From NCBI GenBank assembly GCA_031002005.1, contig JARYHS010008074.1:272553930-272617929 (forward strand): a stretch of 64,000 bases of DNA, in the 5' to 3' direction. The DNA is from Vandiemenella viatica. Its lineage: Eukaryota; Arthropoda; Insecta; Orthoptera; Morabidae. Below are positions 23,686 through 36,361 of the stretch, piece after piece. The notes beneath the pieces were generated by a model, which had not been told where the DNA came from, ran no database searches, and saw only the letters and a program-made list of their open reading frames with translations. Numbering within the stretch: the stretch's first letter is position 1; the number at the start of each line of letters is the position of its first letter. The translations under genes and the position numbers were made by a program.

Positions 23686-26600
23686 AACGAATGAATCGAC
23701 GCTTTGTCCCTCAGCACAAACTGTTACACAGATTCAAAAAAAAGCGATTTTATCCCAAACAGTTGGGTCATATATAAAATAAGTACCGGTAACTAATTGG
23801 AGAAATTCAAGTATTGATAAATAAATAACGCCAAAGCAATTGCAAGCCTGAGCATTTCTTGAACTCCCCAGAAGCATCTTCAGCGGGTTCTCCTGGTAAT
23901 TACGTACAAATGTTACAAATTGGCGTTATTTACTTATCAATATTATCAGCAATTGAGAAACATGATCAACAACATGCAGATATTAAATTCAAGTAGTCAC
24001 AACCACGTGACAGCGTTCCTCCTATTTCACGGCAGCATTTGCAGTAACTTCGAGCCCGTACCAAAGAGCGTTCGTAGCATACAGTACTTATATTCACCAA
24101 GCAAGCTTTTCGGTTGGTGAAGGTCGAGTTAAATGCCATCAAAAATTCGAGTCCAAATCGGAGTCAGAACCAGGAACCTATAATATTCGAGGAGAGCCTC
24201 CACTCGTGAAATACAGTGAAACATTGCTTTACATTGCCAGAATTCTGGTTAAAATGAATTTATTTGACTCCAGTAAAAATCAGAAAACGTAAGGTGGAGT
24301 TGAAAGCAATAAACTGTCATTCTCATCGCTGCGAAATGCGGAATAGGAACGAAGACTTTCATAAAAATCAATGGTAATTTATAAACCTTACAACTGAAAA
24401 CATGATGTGCGATGTACATTGTATTAAAAAGAAAATATAGTCGAATAAGTTGTGCCCTTATGATACTATTTATAGTTCATCTTTGCCGTGATATTTCATA
24501 AGCGATATGAACTTATTCTTTTGAATCACAAACTATACAATTGCAAACTGTTTTATGGGTTGTTTCCGACTTGCAATTAAAGAAATACTTTTGAAGGTTG
24601 GGTGGATCCTCCCGAAGGATTGATAGCGTAATTTCTATGAGACACCAGCCACCATCTACCTAATATCCCAACGCAGATTCCCCGAGATGATATTATTTAA
24701 AATCAGTATAATCAAATGCACACACTTCTGAAACGAAGAAAACACAATTTTCTTTTATGAATCAAGTAGTAATGTTGTTTTATAAAGCAACCTTTGCGAC
24801 ATAAAAGTATTGGTATAGTGCTCTATAAATTTGGTTCAAATTACAATTAGTAAATTAATTCTTCCTAAGGAAAACAGTTAATTTTTCTTCATTCAGTTTA
24901 GCCTATTTGTTGCGCAGAAGCTCCAGTGAGTGCTAGTCTGCAATCAACATTGTTGGAAAATATTCACTGATAGCCTGTGAGAAAGTGGGACTTCTTTGGT
25001 ATTCAGTGTAAAGAAAACATTTGTAACAGAAATCAATGAATCTAAGTCAAGGCGCAGTCATTAGCATACATTCTACAGGTTCGAAAATAACAGCTAAAGA
25101 ATATTTTTTTTCTTTCTTTTTTGCCAGTGCACCCTGTCGTGTCTATGAGAAGTGGTTACAGTTAAAGTAACTACTGGCAGGAGAGAGAGAGTTTGCGTAA
25201 TAGTGTAGTGTTTGGGCTCGATAACAGTATCCGTCTGGAAACTTAAACCCATTATGGGTGGCGTAGTGTACCAGATCCTGAGTGATCTCACGGGGATGCA
25301 GGTCTCTGATAACAGGACACCCGCAGCTGAAACAGCGGACCAAGCAAGCGTGTGCCTCAACACTCAGCTAGACTTTGGCATATATAAATTATTTAAAAGT
25401 TAAAGTGAACATATATTTTTTATTTTTTTTTACAATATTTATAATATCTACATTGTTTACGGAAGCTGCAAAGAAGAAACTAACGTTTATCCAATCGTGT
25501 TTGACCTGTTACCAAACAAGAAAAAAGCTAACATTTTAGTTTTTTCGAAAGTTATATACAGTTTCAGAATGACCGAGAAAAGTCAACAATTTATTCCTAA
25601 GAAGTGTAATATTTGCACCTAAAGAAGCCTTTCCATTCATATAAACTAATGGACGCTAAATCTACACGAAAAATGTAATTATCGAAACTAATAACTAGTA
25701 TTAACTTAAACAGCTGATAGCTGATTAATATACTTCTATACCGTAAGTGGCAGAAACTGATAAATAATGATTGTTTTTATCAAAATGATAGACGTGGCAT
25801 TGAATATCAACACTGAATATTTATCATCATCATCTTTTGCAAGTGAGAATAGTTCTAATATTGCTGCTGTTACCAAACTATCCATAAAATAATTGCTGAT
25901 TGGAGATACATCGTTCATACAGACGTAATGAATACGAAGTTTTAAGGAAACGTTGATGGTTACTTTAACACTACCAAACTCTAATGGAACAAATACTGCT
26001 TTCTGGAAGAGTGATTTTTAAGTCCTTTACAAACAGTGGGTTTACTTTTGGTTTTTATCTATACAGTGCTGCTAAAAAAAAACCTTTATATTGAAAAATT
26101 CGTTTCGATTTATGAAATCATCTTCGGTGCCATAAAATGTGATATTCAATTAAATAGTGATGTTTTTATTTAAGAGCATCCTCCTTTTAGGACTCTTGAC
26201 GCGATTTTTTCGACTTCAAATATTGCTGCTAAATCAAAAGTAAGGATTACCACAGAAATTAGCAGGAACCGTTAATAACATCCAAGTGTTGTAACATGAA
26301 CCTTGTGCATCGCAAGGATTTATCTTCACTCTGAATATTTCAACTGGAGTCAGATGTAAAGAAAATCCTATCTAAAATTATTAATATCTTTAGCTAGGCA
26401 GTTTGTTTCGCAGCGTCCAAAACAAATGTCGTTTTCATGATACATTAGGATTGCAAATATTTAAGCATTATTACTTATGCCGTTCCCTCGTTATGTGTTG
26501 TGGAGATTATATGAAACGAGCTATATTTTGCAACTCTCAGTGGAAACGTGTGGATGTAAATATATCAGGGGTTTTAAAAAACAAAACCCGTAAAACGTTG

Positions 26601-26795
26601 TTGTAGCTGTTCCCATCAGAGGTTTATGTGGACCGTAGATGCCAGAGGAGATCATGGAGAGGGAGAGTGTGATGTTGGGGGAGGAGAGTCGGCAACCTTG
26701 CACGGGGCTCCCCACTGCGCCGCAGGGTGGGGATGCACCTGCTGGCTCTCAGGGGGTAGCACGGCTATGTCGCAGCCTCATTTTTTGCAATTCTA
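23686..26795. other. No gene recognised
   Basis: AT-rich sequence without supported exons or named repeats. The short open frames, including those at 25094-25403, show no motif. A GC-richer patch at about 26620-26770 abuts the next transposon and has no readable product. Confidence 0.5.
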
Positions 26796-27328
26796 CAGGG
26801 TTATTATAAATGATTAAAGCGATTCCACAAATTTGCTATAACTACATCATTTGACACAGACACAAAACTTTACAGTCTTATAGAAAAATTCAAAAAGCAT
26901 TTTGACATATTACAAGTGCTCTATGTGTGTCCCCTGCAGATATGAAATCGAAAATTAAGTTCTTACTACATTCGGTGCAGCATATCTTCAAAAGTACTGC
27001 TAGTGCCAGCTGGCAGTTCTGGTAGGTTTGTTGCCAGAGGAGGCTTAAACAGTGAATCTTTCACATAACCCCACACAAGAGAATCGCATGGGGTAAGGTC
27101 AGGAGAGCGTGGAAGCCACGATAACAACTGCTGATAAATCTCCACCATGACAGATCCATCGGTTTCTCAATCTTCTATTTAAGAATTCAGGAACGTGGCA
27201 AAAATTAGAAACGCGGTTGCAAAACGTTTTGAGTTTTACTATATGACTGTACAGTTTTGTGACAACATGTCAAATAATATAGCTACAGTAAATTTGTGAA
27301 GTCGCTTCAATCATTTATAACAACCCTG
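26796..27328. mobile_element. Mariner/Tc1-type element with long inverted ends
   Basis: It starts CAGGGTTATTATAAATGATT and its right end, reverse-complemented, reads CAGGGTTGTTATAAATGATT. The similarity continues for about 100 bp, with roughly one mismatch every seven or eight bases. TA lies on both sides (26794-26795, 27329-27330). At 533 bp, most of the transposase is deleted; only a short stretch remains. Confidence 0.85.
26966..27148 (-). pseudogene. Tc1/mariner transposase fragment
   Basis: This 60-codon minus-strand frame reads SWLPRSPDLTPCDSLVWGYV and then KDSLFKPPLA. It corresponds to the region around the third catalytic aspartate (SPDLTPCD) of insect mariner-like transposases, where FFLWGYVK usually follows. 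It sits inside the TIR-bounded element at 26796-27328, which confirms that element's class. N-terminal and central regions are missing. Confidence 0.8.
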
Positions 27329-28319
27329 TACTTTGCTGGCTTTGTAATGCGAAGTTGTTTTCCATCTGTTCCTTTAATGAGTAGATGATGTCTGCATCGG
27401 TCGACACGGTGCCGTCTTTTTAGTATTCCCGACAGTAATTTTGTCCATGGTATAATGATCAATGTGAGAAGCATTCATAAAAACAAGTATGCTTTTATTT
27501 TTTACTATAGTTGTTTACTGGCTGAAATTATAAGTAGTGGATACTTTTACTTATAGATAAGGTGTATACGACATAATCAATAATAATAAATTTTTATATT
27601 AAATACGCGGAGTAGACATTCAACAAGGGCACCACTACGGCACCGACGTCTGAGACAATATAACATCCTGCATCATTCGTCCATGTGTGGTAATCGACAA
27701 GCAATTAAACATTATTTTCTAATCGAAGAAAACAAAACGTGCCAACTCTTACAAACAAGTTAACCTGGAATCAGAATATATGAAATATTAATCACAGATA
27801 ACATCATATTTACTGATGTAAATGAGAAAAAATAGAAAAAGACGATGGAACGATCGCTAGAATTAATGGCGCTGGAGTACTTCTTTATATCCGCTTTAAA
27901 TTTTCAGAGATGTTTGGAAAGCAATAACTATTGATTACTGAAGTTATCAATATAAGTAACCTATTTATGTAACTTGGCTTCCGAGTTTATTTTTGACATT
28001 TCTGTTTGGCGAAACAAAGTTTCCGTATTAACTAAGGATGCAAGAAAAGAAATGAAGATATTTAAACGTATCTTAATAAAGTTAAGTGCTTTCAGGTGGG
28101 CAATTTTGAAATAATATACAGCGGTATGGAAATAATGTTGATTTAGAAATAACTATGTGAAAGTCTGCACATGAACACGTGAACTAACTACCATCTTGTG
28201 TTTCTGCGATCGCAAATTATTTCTAGCGGGAACCTATGTAGCGAAAATTGCCACCATAAGCAACTATTTCTATGACTAGAACACCAACAACTTTGAATCC
28301 TCGATGGCACAATTTAATC
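27329..28319. other. No gene recognised
   Basis: AT-rich, with stops in all frames and no repeat family I can name. Confidence 0.5.
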
Positions 28320-28530
28320 CTGCACTCTTGCAGGTTCGGAGCGTCTGCATTGCACACGCGGCCGAGCCGGTTTGTTCCGCATTCTAATGAGCGCTACCCT
28401 TTAAATGAGAGCATCTTGCCGGCTTTGCGCCCTTTTTTAAAGATGACGTCCGGCCGCAGGCTGCTCTAAATAGATCTCGAGGCTCATCTGGTGCTTAAAG
28501 GGCGACCCGCCTGTCGCCAAGTGGACTGCA
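28320..28530. other. GC-rich island, possible regulatory or exonic block
   Basis: About 200 bp with several CpGs in AT-rich surroundings. It opens with an acceptor-like TGCACTCTTGCAGG, and includes a CRE-like TGACGTCC and several AAATGAG / TAATGAG words. The + frame from 28272 is open to 28469 but has no motif. It could be a 5' untranslated exon or a conserved element; the sequence alone does not decide. Confidence 0.3.
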
Positions 28531-29397
28531 ACACCAATGCTAACAAGTCTTCTGTGTGTCAACACTGGCCACCATGCTGAAATGTTAATTTTTTTCCCCC
28601 GCTGATCGATTGTAAGCTTAAAAAACTGTCTGGTTTTTGAAATAACACTGGAACGACCAGGTTTCGGTTTTCCATGGTTTCACGAAATTGCTGCAGAACA
28701 GTGCCCTGACGATTCCTGCATAAACGCGCCATGGCCGATATCCTTCCCATTCACTGCGTCCAACGCAAGCCCGACTCTAATGAACTTTACGTCGAATAAA
28801 AGCATTTTTATATATATATATGTTTTTTTTTTTACAAAAAACACGAAGATACTACCTGGTCTTGACTTGGCGCAGGTGACCGTTTCAACGCTTGACCATT
28901 ATAATTATAATGGTTTCACTTTAGCCTCTGCAAGGGGAGGAATTTGGGTAACGATACTCCGTAGAACTGTTTGTGGAAGTATAAGTATAGATGGGCTGTG
29001 TAATCCACACATCTGAAGTCACAATCTCTCACATTTAGTTGTTGCTTGTTTTATGTGCAAGCTAAAATGATTAGTGAACAAGATTAAATGTAATGGAAAT
29101 TTGTCTATTTACTCCAAAACAGACTTTATCGTTTGAAATAATTTTACAGAGAATTGTACACAGCGTAATGCAAATATTTTCCAACCGCGTACGCTCGATG
29201 TATATGGCCAAAGGTCTATGAAAATAGGCACTACATACTTGTTTTCCTTTCACGTAGTGACGTTTTTCTAAGTTCAACGTGGACCCATACACTGCAATTC
29301 ACTATCACTATTTTAACAGTTGCCTTTTAGAATGATTCGAATGCTTTGACTCCGTTCAGCTTTCGTTGTGCTTCGTCCACTCGTCTGTTGAAGTTCA

Positions 29398-29529
29398 ATG
29401 GCGAGCGAGGAGACTACAAGAACTCGAGGCAGAGGAAACAGCCTTCGAGATTCAGCGACAAATGGTGACACTATGACAGAAGAGTACGATGTATTAATTA
29501 AACTGATATTGTGTTGTAAGAGAGAATGA
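29398..29529 (+). CDS. Candidate first exon of a Rab-like GTPase (weak)
   Basis: A 43-codon frame begins at an ATG in fair context (TTCAATGGCG): MASEETTRTRGRG, an acidic linker, then MTEEYDVLIKLI. The last stretch resembles the start of a Rab GTPase domain, where Y-D-x-L-x-K-L precedes the first beta strand and the GDSGVGK P-loop. The P-loop does not follow in frame. Instead the sequence has a good donor (T|GTAAGA at 29516) where an intron could split it, and I find no downstream exon with a P-loop. This may be a real first exon, a fragment of a processed copy, or chance. Confidence 0.25.
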   Translation: MASEETTRTRGRGNSLRDSATNGDTMTEEYDVLIKLILCCKRE

Positions 29530-29844
29530 TTTCTCCTTGGACACCAGCAGCAAGCCCTAAGATGTAACTTTCATAAATCTTAAACACCCTTTTCCTAATA
29601 GCTTATGCAATTAAAGCATTAGATAACGATACTTACTACGAAACAAAATAATCTCCATACGATCCTCAACTTCATTTTGATTTAATTTTTTGTTTTCAAA
29701 TTTGCAGGAGATAATAACGCTTGTTACTTTGCCAGAAGGTCCTCGAATCAAAGTGAGTGGACTGTAAATAATTCCCTAGTAACTGGTTGAACCTTTTTCC
29801 TTTTTTTTTTTACTGGTTGGATCTAGGGTTTATTGTAATCATTA

Positions 29845-30025
29845 TAGCCGGGAGAGGACTGGAGGCAAATGACGAGAATTAATTCTGCCCTTTGAGCAAC
29901 CAACCTGGCATGAGCCTCGAGTGATTTGCGGGAAACTAAGTGAAATCTGGACGGCCAGACCGGGCATCGAACCCACCTCCCCCAAACGCCGAGCCTGAAC
30001 GGTAACCGGTCGGTTGCTTTGCCAC
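29845..30025 (-). repeat. tRNA-derived SINE-like repeat, minus orientation
   Basis: On the minus strand a tRNA-like head (GGTTACCGTTCAGGCTCGGC, then GGTTCGATGCCC with an inserted base relative to other copies) is followed by a body including CTCGAGGCTCATGCCAGGTT. It is related to, but distinct from, the 16.1-kb family. Confidence 0.55.
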
Positions 30026-30297
30026 TTCCTTCTTACCAATTTGAAATTCACAACTCATTTGACTACAGTGGTGAAGCTTGAACAAAATTTAAAATGATTC
30101 TCAACATAGAACGAATGGAATACATATCCAGCAGATTACCCTTTGTTTATGTTAGCACTGTAGGCTATGTTGATGGCTCGGGTCATTAGAGGCCATTAAA
30201 TGTTGAGTAATACACGACGTTATGAAAAACTGAGAATCTGAAATATAGTTACCTAGATTACCTCTTGTTACTCCCCATAACTCAAAAATAATATTTT

Positions 30298-30445
30298 TTT
30301 CTTATGGTTCTACGCCTCGTCGGCGTTAATAAAAGGGGGGGGGGTGCAAGAAACGGGTAGGAATTCGACATGGCCTTTTGAAGCAATCGTCGCGGCATTC
30401 GCCTGCAGTAATTTCTAGAAACCATGGAAAAATCGATATTTTCGT
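30298..30445 (-). repeat. SINE fragment, minus orientation, truncated
   Basis: It shares TCTACGCCTCGTCGGCGTTA and ACATGGCCTTTTGAAGCAAT with the 16.1- and 36.4-kb copies. The tRNA-like head is missing. Confidence 0.6.
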
Positions 30446-30984
30446 GGATAAACACCATGGAGAGCTTAAATTTTTAACAAAAACTTGAAAAATAAAATAC
30501 CGCACAAGTGAAATACGATAATATATTTTCTTTTCTTTTTTAAAAAAGAAATAAACTGTCTATTGAGGTTCAATGACGAGCAAATAGTACCTCTAGCACA
30601 CAGGTCATGAGGCAGAGGAGCTATGATTACAGTAACTTCAGACTGGATATCAAAAGAGAACATTCAGCAAAGACGTGAGCGAGGTGTTGATCAAAACAAG
30701 TAAGGTGACCGATACAAAAACTCGTTTGTATGGAACATAGTGCTTTGTAGAGTCAACATCGAATCATCGTATGACACAGTCGGCCGAGAGATACCGAGGG
30801 ATAGTTCGGCCGCCAGGTGTCAGGGTTTTCGTTTCGCCACGCAGTGAGTCAGCTCCTTATGGAGGCTAACATAAACCCCTGTAATCCTACCGGGTAAGGA
30901 GGACTGACAGCTTAACATGGAATCAGAATCACGGAACAGTTTCTGACATATTTCACATTACACAGCAAGCTGTGTCAGAGTGAC

Positions 30985-31330
30985 TTTGAAAATTCACACA
31001 GAGATCTACTGAGGCACGAAATGACTCGCTTTGTAAAGAGAAGCTAGGAGAATACGAGAAAAAGGAACACGAAGCGTTCTATGTTTGCTGTCGTAGAAAG
31101 ATATTGAAAATCAAAGGTAAAGTATGTCGTAACAGGGAGAGATAGGAAGAGGGGTAACATTTAAAGGGACGCGAGATTGGTTGATTTCTTAGCAGAGGGA
31201 ATAGTTAAAGAAATAACTGAAGCAAATAAAAGGCTAGGATAACTGAACAGAGAATTGAGAACGTATTATTGTAATGTTGAGTTTAACCCAGAATTGAAGA
31301 GGTGCAGCACATCTTGAGACCTGTCGAAAA
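30985..31330 (+). repeat. Non-LTR retrotransposon tail fragment
   Basis: The + strand translation KEHEAFYVCCRRKILKIKGK followed by KVCRN resembles the tail seen at 3.1 kb (E-x-F-E-x-W-C-x-R-R-x-L-K-I), with stops and frameshifts afterwards. It is heavily decayed. Confidence 0.5.
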
Positions 31331-31380
31331 AGTGATGCCAGAAGAAAAGATTAAAGAAGCAGGTGTGCCAGCCTACTCAC

Positions 31381-31460
31381 CTCTTCACAAGGTCCGGCTG
31401 TCTGCAGTCAGCGCCAGGATGCCGGTGTGGAGCTTGCGGTGTGACGGACGAGGCTGCATC
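31381..31460 (-). CDS. Candidate internal exon, minus strand
   Basis: Reading the minus strand, CTGGTGTGCTGTTGCAG is followed by an 80-nt GC-rich block starting GATGCAGCC, which ends AAGAG and is followed at once by GTGAGTAGG, a near-ideal donor. One frame is open throughout (DAASSVTPQAPHRHPG, then ADCRQPDLVKR). A second frame starts with ATG at base 2 and ends TGA near the 3' border. I cannot identify the product. The strong pair of splice sites and base-composition contrast favour a real exon; whether it is coding is open. Confidence 0.35.
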
Positions 31461-33320
31461 CTGCAACAGCACACCAGAGACTTCAACCAGAGCAGCGCTA
31501 AACAAACTACAGGAACAGGTGTCAAGTGTTGCCTAGCATTCCGCCTCATTTGCTGCTGCACCTGCAGTTTAATCTATAACCCGAACCACGGAGTTTTCAT
31601 AACGTACTTCCAACACACAAAGAAGCTTTGCCAGACAGAAAATACAGTTTAAGTTACCGCAAAAAAAAGAGGCAGACACGGGATTCGAATTCAGAACCAG
31701 CCATTTTTCGAACTGGGCGAAGTAATACATAGTTACCATACAATACGGATGAATAGAATAGAACCGTATGGTCAGTAGACTGTTCGGCTGGCAAGTGTCG
31801 ATATGTCGTGTGGCCTTGGCGCTTCTCCTGGACTAATGGGTGACACAACATAGGAGACAGGAAATTGCGGAGCTACAATAGTACCAATCCTCCTAGATCA
31901 CAACATACGAACGAATAACTATGGCATTACATTCTATTACTATTAAAATGCAGTACATGATAACATAGTCCTGCACAATACGCCATACTGGTGCATTGTT
32001 AGGGAAATATATTGGCTTCTGTCTTTCTTTTTACATACGTTGTACCCTACCAAACTCGAAAGATACTCTGTGCTCAAGCACAATTTATAAACATCGCTGC
32101 TGCAAAAACACAATACATAATCGCATCTCCGTGTGCGCGATTCTAACGATTCCTGTTATCTGTGGAGTGAAAATGCGGACAACCGCCTTTTCACAGCAGA
32201 ACTTTTCTTGCGACCACGGTCTGCTTTTTTAACTTTATTTTACTCCTCTCTTGCCTATACAAATTGAAGTAAAAACTGTGCCACGAATTTTCACGCTCAA
32301 TAAGATCAGCAATGACTGCTCTTTTCTTAATTGTATTGTAGTAACTGAGCGGCTAGTCACCACGGCCAAAGTTTGGATTCGCCTCTGATCAACCACTCCT
32401 CGATTAGCTTTCGAAGATATGTGGCCATAAGATCAGAGTGACTACGTTCTGCCCACACTTATAGCTAGTAATGAGCAGGAATCAGCGATACAAATGAAAA
32501 CATGTAGTTGAAAGAATTGAGTGACTTTAATACTTCAGTAAAAATGGGCACATAGACATACACTTGAAATAAATGAAAAACACTGCATAAACTAGCTCTC
32601 ATAAAAGGCATCTGCTACTAATAAAATCCTGTCACTCGGGATATTCTTTCTCAGCCAGCCAGAGGGTGTAAACTGCATTAGCCATTACCTAATAAAATCT
32701 GCATGCCGTATGGCGACGTGGTCCATCCTTTGAATCGGCGAAACGACTGCCTCGGAGGCCGTTCTAGACTGCGCTCTCCAGAGTAGAAACGTGGTGGGGA
32801 GAAGTCAGGTGACTTCATCCTATTCGTCTAAAATCCCTGGCTAAGGGCTTTCGTAGTTACCCTGGTAGGGGGACCGCTTCCCACGGGAAGTGACTTTGCC
32901 CAACCTTGAGCTCTGCTTCGTTGGGTGGGATTACATTACATAGGCTGCAGCTTGAGAAAAATTATCCCGAACAAAAGTTAGAACATATTATAGCTAAAAT
33001 CTCTCAATATGCTACACTTCCCCCCTTGGGGAAGAGTCGAACCCAGGGCTTTAGCCTAGGTGAGACTCTTACCTGGTAGTCTGCAAAATCTGGACTCAAA
33101 TGCTTAAACAAAAATACACAAGAAATGTTGATTAAATAAAAGTGCCTTGAAATGATTATATATCTGACTTAACACTACCTTCTATTTGTTATTATATTCA
33201 GCTTCTAGGATAACATTTTCTAAAACTACTACATGAATTGTTGATTACATAATTTGTCGTTAATTGACTACACTAATGGATTTGACCAATTGTTTACACA
33301 TTTCTAATTCTACTTGTTAT
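31461..33320. other. No gene; tRNA-like repeat scraps
   Basis: Mostly AT-rich. A tRNA-like repeat scrap in minus orientation lies at about 31670-31860 (B-box complement GGATTCGAATTCAG), and another at about 33015-33080 (GAGTCGAACCCAGGGC). Between them, 32690-32940 is GC-richer, has two small inverted words (AAGTCAGGTGACTT; CTTCCCACGGGAAG), and looks like a repeat of unknown class. Confidence 0.45.
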
Positions 33321-34320
33321 NNNNNNNNNNNNNNNNNNNNNNNNNNNNNNNNNNNNNNNNNNNNNNNNNNNNNNNNNNNNNNNNNNNNNNNNNNNNNNNN
33401 NNNNNNNNNNNNNNNNNNNNNNNNNNNNNNNNNNNNNNNNNNNNNNNNNNNNNNNNNNNNNNNNNNNNNNNNNNNNNNNNNNNNNNNNNNNNNNNNNNNN
33501 NNNNNNNNNNNNNNNNNNNNNNNNNNNNNNNNNNNNNNNNNNNNNNNNNNNNNNNNNNNNNNNNNNNNNNNNNNNNNNNNNNNNNNNNNNNNNNNNNNNN
33601 NNNNNNNNNNNNNNNNNNNNNNNNNNNNNNNNNNNNNNNNNNNNNNNNNNNNNNNNNNNNNNNNNNNNNNNNNNNNNNNNNNNNNNNNNNNNNNNNNNNN
33701 NNNNNNNNNNNNNNNNNNNNNNNNNNNNNNNNNNNNNNNNNNNNNNNNNNNNNNNNNNNNNNNNNNNNNNNNNNNNNNNNNNNNNNNNNNNNNNNNNNNN
33801 NNNNNNNNNNNNNNNNNNNNNNNNNNNNNNNNNNNNNNNNNNNNNNNNNNNNNNNNNNNNNNNNNNNNNNNNNNNNNNNNNNNNNNNNNNNNNNNNNNNN
33901 NNNNNNNNNNNNNNNNNNNNNNNNNNNNNNNNNNNNNNNNNNNNNNNNNNNNNNNNNNNNNNNNNNNNNNNNNNNNNNNNNNNNNNNNNNNNNNNNNNNN
34001 NNNNNNNNNNNNNNNNNNNNNNNNNNNNNNNNNNNNNNNNNNNNNNNNNNNNNNNNNNNNNNNNNNNNNNNNNNNNNNNNNNNNNNNNNNNNNNNNNNNN
34101 NNNNNNNNNNNNNNNNNNNNNNNNNNNNNNNNNNNNNNNNNNNNNNNNNNNNNNNNNNNNNNNNNNNNNNNNNNNNNNNNNNNNNNNNNNNNNNNNNNNN
34201 NNNNNNNNNNNNNNNNNNNNNNNNNNNNNNNNNNNNNNNNNNNNNNNNNNNNNNNNNNNNNNNNNNNNNNNNNNNNNNNNNNNNNNNNNNNNNNNNNNNN
34301 NNNNNNNNNNNNNNNNNNNN
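33321..34320. other. Assembly gap (1,000 N)
   Basis: Exactly 1,000 N bases, so probably a placeholder rather than a measured length. Nothing can be said about the content. Confidence 0.99.
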
Positions 34321-34599
34321 TTTATAATACTAAACGTAGATTTCTTCAGTGATTGCAGAGACCTAATTTGTGATAAAAGAACTTGATTTGAACAATGTAC
34401 GCAACCTGCTGTTGCGCCGAGCTTGATTGTTTTTGACGCGTTGAAGTCACGTTGTATGATTTTAATGTTTCAGGAAAGGATGGGAATAATTTGTTTTGTA
34501 TTTTTTAAAAATAAACTCGCTATACATTTGTATCGACTTGAGAGATGTTACATAACAAGTTCAGTTGATTTAGCACGAATGTCCTGTTTTCATTTATAT

Positions 34600-34695
34600 C
34601 TAGGTATATGTAGGTAGGTGCAGGATAGGGGGAAGATGGGTGTGTAGGGAAATTGCCACCGGAGCCTGTGCTCCATTGCAATTAAATTAAATCTT
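34600..34695 (+). repeat. 3' tail of the 37-kb retroelement family
   Basis: TAGGGAAATTGCCACCGGAG, then CATTGCAATTAAATTAAATC, match the reverse complement of 36930-36990 (TAGGGAAATTGCCACAGGAG, CATGCAATTCAATTC). This is a short solo 3' end in + orientation, as 5'-truncated non-LTR insertions leave. Confidence 0.55.
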
Positions 34696-36361
34696 TAGAA
34701 CTACTTTTCACTATGGTAAGTGGACATGCATAAATTGTTACACAAATTTATGGTTTCTTGACCCTTCTTCGTCACGACATGACACACTTCGTAGGGCAGT
34801 GCTGCACCAGAAGCCGTCGTCTTATCTCGCCTTAGATCACACTCGAGTACCGGTATATAATCTCTTCTAGCGCTTCAAGAATTTAATAATTGATCATAAC
34901 ATTGTTTACTACGTAAGGGGACTTGTAGTGAGCTACCCTGAAGTTAGCGGTTCCAACCAGCACTAGCGTGAGAGTTAGTTTACACAAGTAGTAGATATTT
35001 GTTGACATTAGTGTTTACAATAATTCATTTCTGACGATTTGCGAATGAGAAGCTGTAAAGTTCTAGAAAATAAAGGTCAGTCCATGTGGTGTTTCGGATG
35101 TCAATGAATTTTTGTTCCAAAAGGTCTGCGTTTGATTTATTTTATTTCAAATTTTGGTGCCAACAAGTAAAATGGTGTTTTAGTGTTGGATCTGCCATAA
35201 TTTTCAGTAGGAATTTACTGATTTTAACGGTAGTGGAAGCGAGTAAATTAGTGCAAAAAGTCTGACAGATTGTCGACTGTACGGTATTAAAACAGGGGCC
35301 CCCAACCTTTTTTGGCCTCCGGCAAAATTTTCGGAAAAATCTCAGTGCTCCAACTTTTTTTAGCTCGTAATACACTTTTTGAAATATTGACTCGATGCGC
35401 CCTTTATAGGTTGAGTGTACAACATAGTATACAGAAAATCAAGGATTTTTTTTTTAATAAAATCGCTCTATTAAAAGATATTAACAATATTGGTGTATTA
35501 TTCACAGTTTAAAAAGTACATATTTTAAAAAAATATTATTAATTAGAGGGCTGACCTCGGTGTAATGACATATTTGTCGGTTCGGAACAATACTATCGTA
35601 ACGGACACTTTTGCAGAAAGTGAGGTTAAGATGTATTTCTATAGGAAAACCTTGTGTTCAGTCAGTGCAGTAAGATCATGTCTATACCTTTGCTGATACA
35701 GCTTGCAAATATTGGTCATAAAACATCTTGACTACAAAATCGGTCAACTTTCTGTGTTATATAATCGTAAGTAATTTTACGATACTCTGGCACCTACATT
35801 GTCCAATGCTCGCTTGACTTACCGTCGTAGGTGCTTTTATATGCTTCTATCCCGCAAACATCAAATTTATAACGTGTATCATCTGTACATTCATGTTAAG
35901 CGGCACTGATATTCTACTACTGCTGAACTTGGAATATCTCCAGTTTATCATGAACGAAAGCTTAGCACCTATAATATTGTAATGTACAAATTAGAGAAGC
36001 AAAAGGAATCGTGTGGCATAATGGCATTGGGCATAGACGGCCCATAGAAATAGCTAGCTGTTTCTACAGATTCTTCAAGGTGACTGTCAAAATTTTTCAT
36101 TCTTTTCCGATAATTGCAGTGGCCAAAATAGGAATCGATATGTATTTTTCAGGTATCTGGTGAGTGTGGGTGCACAACCTATTAATTCAATTACACACAA
36201 GTTTCTCGAAAAGGACACATCTCGAATGAAGGCAATAGTATGCATTGTGAAGGTCAAAAACAGGAGTGAACATTTACATGTACAGTGGTACACAATGCTA
36301 GCCAGGGCGAAACAAGATTGAAAGCGATAAAATCTATGTGAGATGTCGGAGAGATATATTT
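34696..36361. other. No gene recognised
   Basis: AT-rich. A hAT-like left end (CAGGGGCCCCCAACCTTTTT at about 35293) has no matching right end. No exon or frame with a recognisable motif. Confidence 0.5.

Noticed and set aside
33264..34352. A 362-codon open frame on the + strand
   Set aside because: It is made almost entirely of N bases in the assembly gap and has no real content.
35293..35345. hAT-like left end CAGGGGCCCCCAACC
   Set aside because: No partner end and no 8-bp duplication, so the element cannot be delimited.
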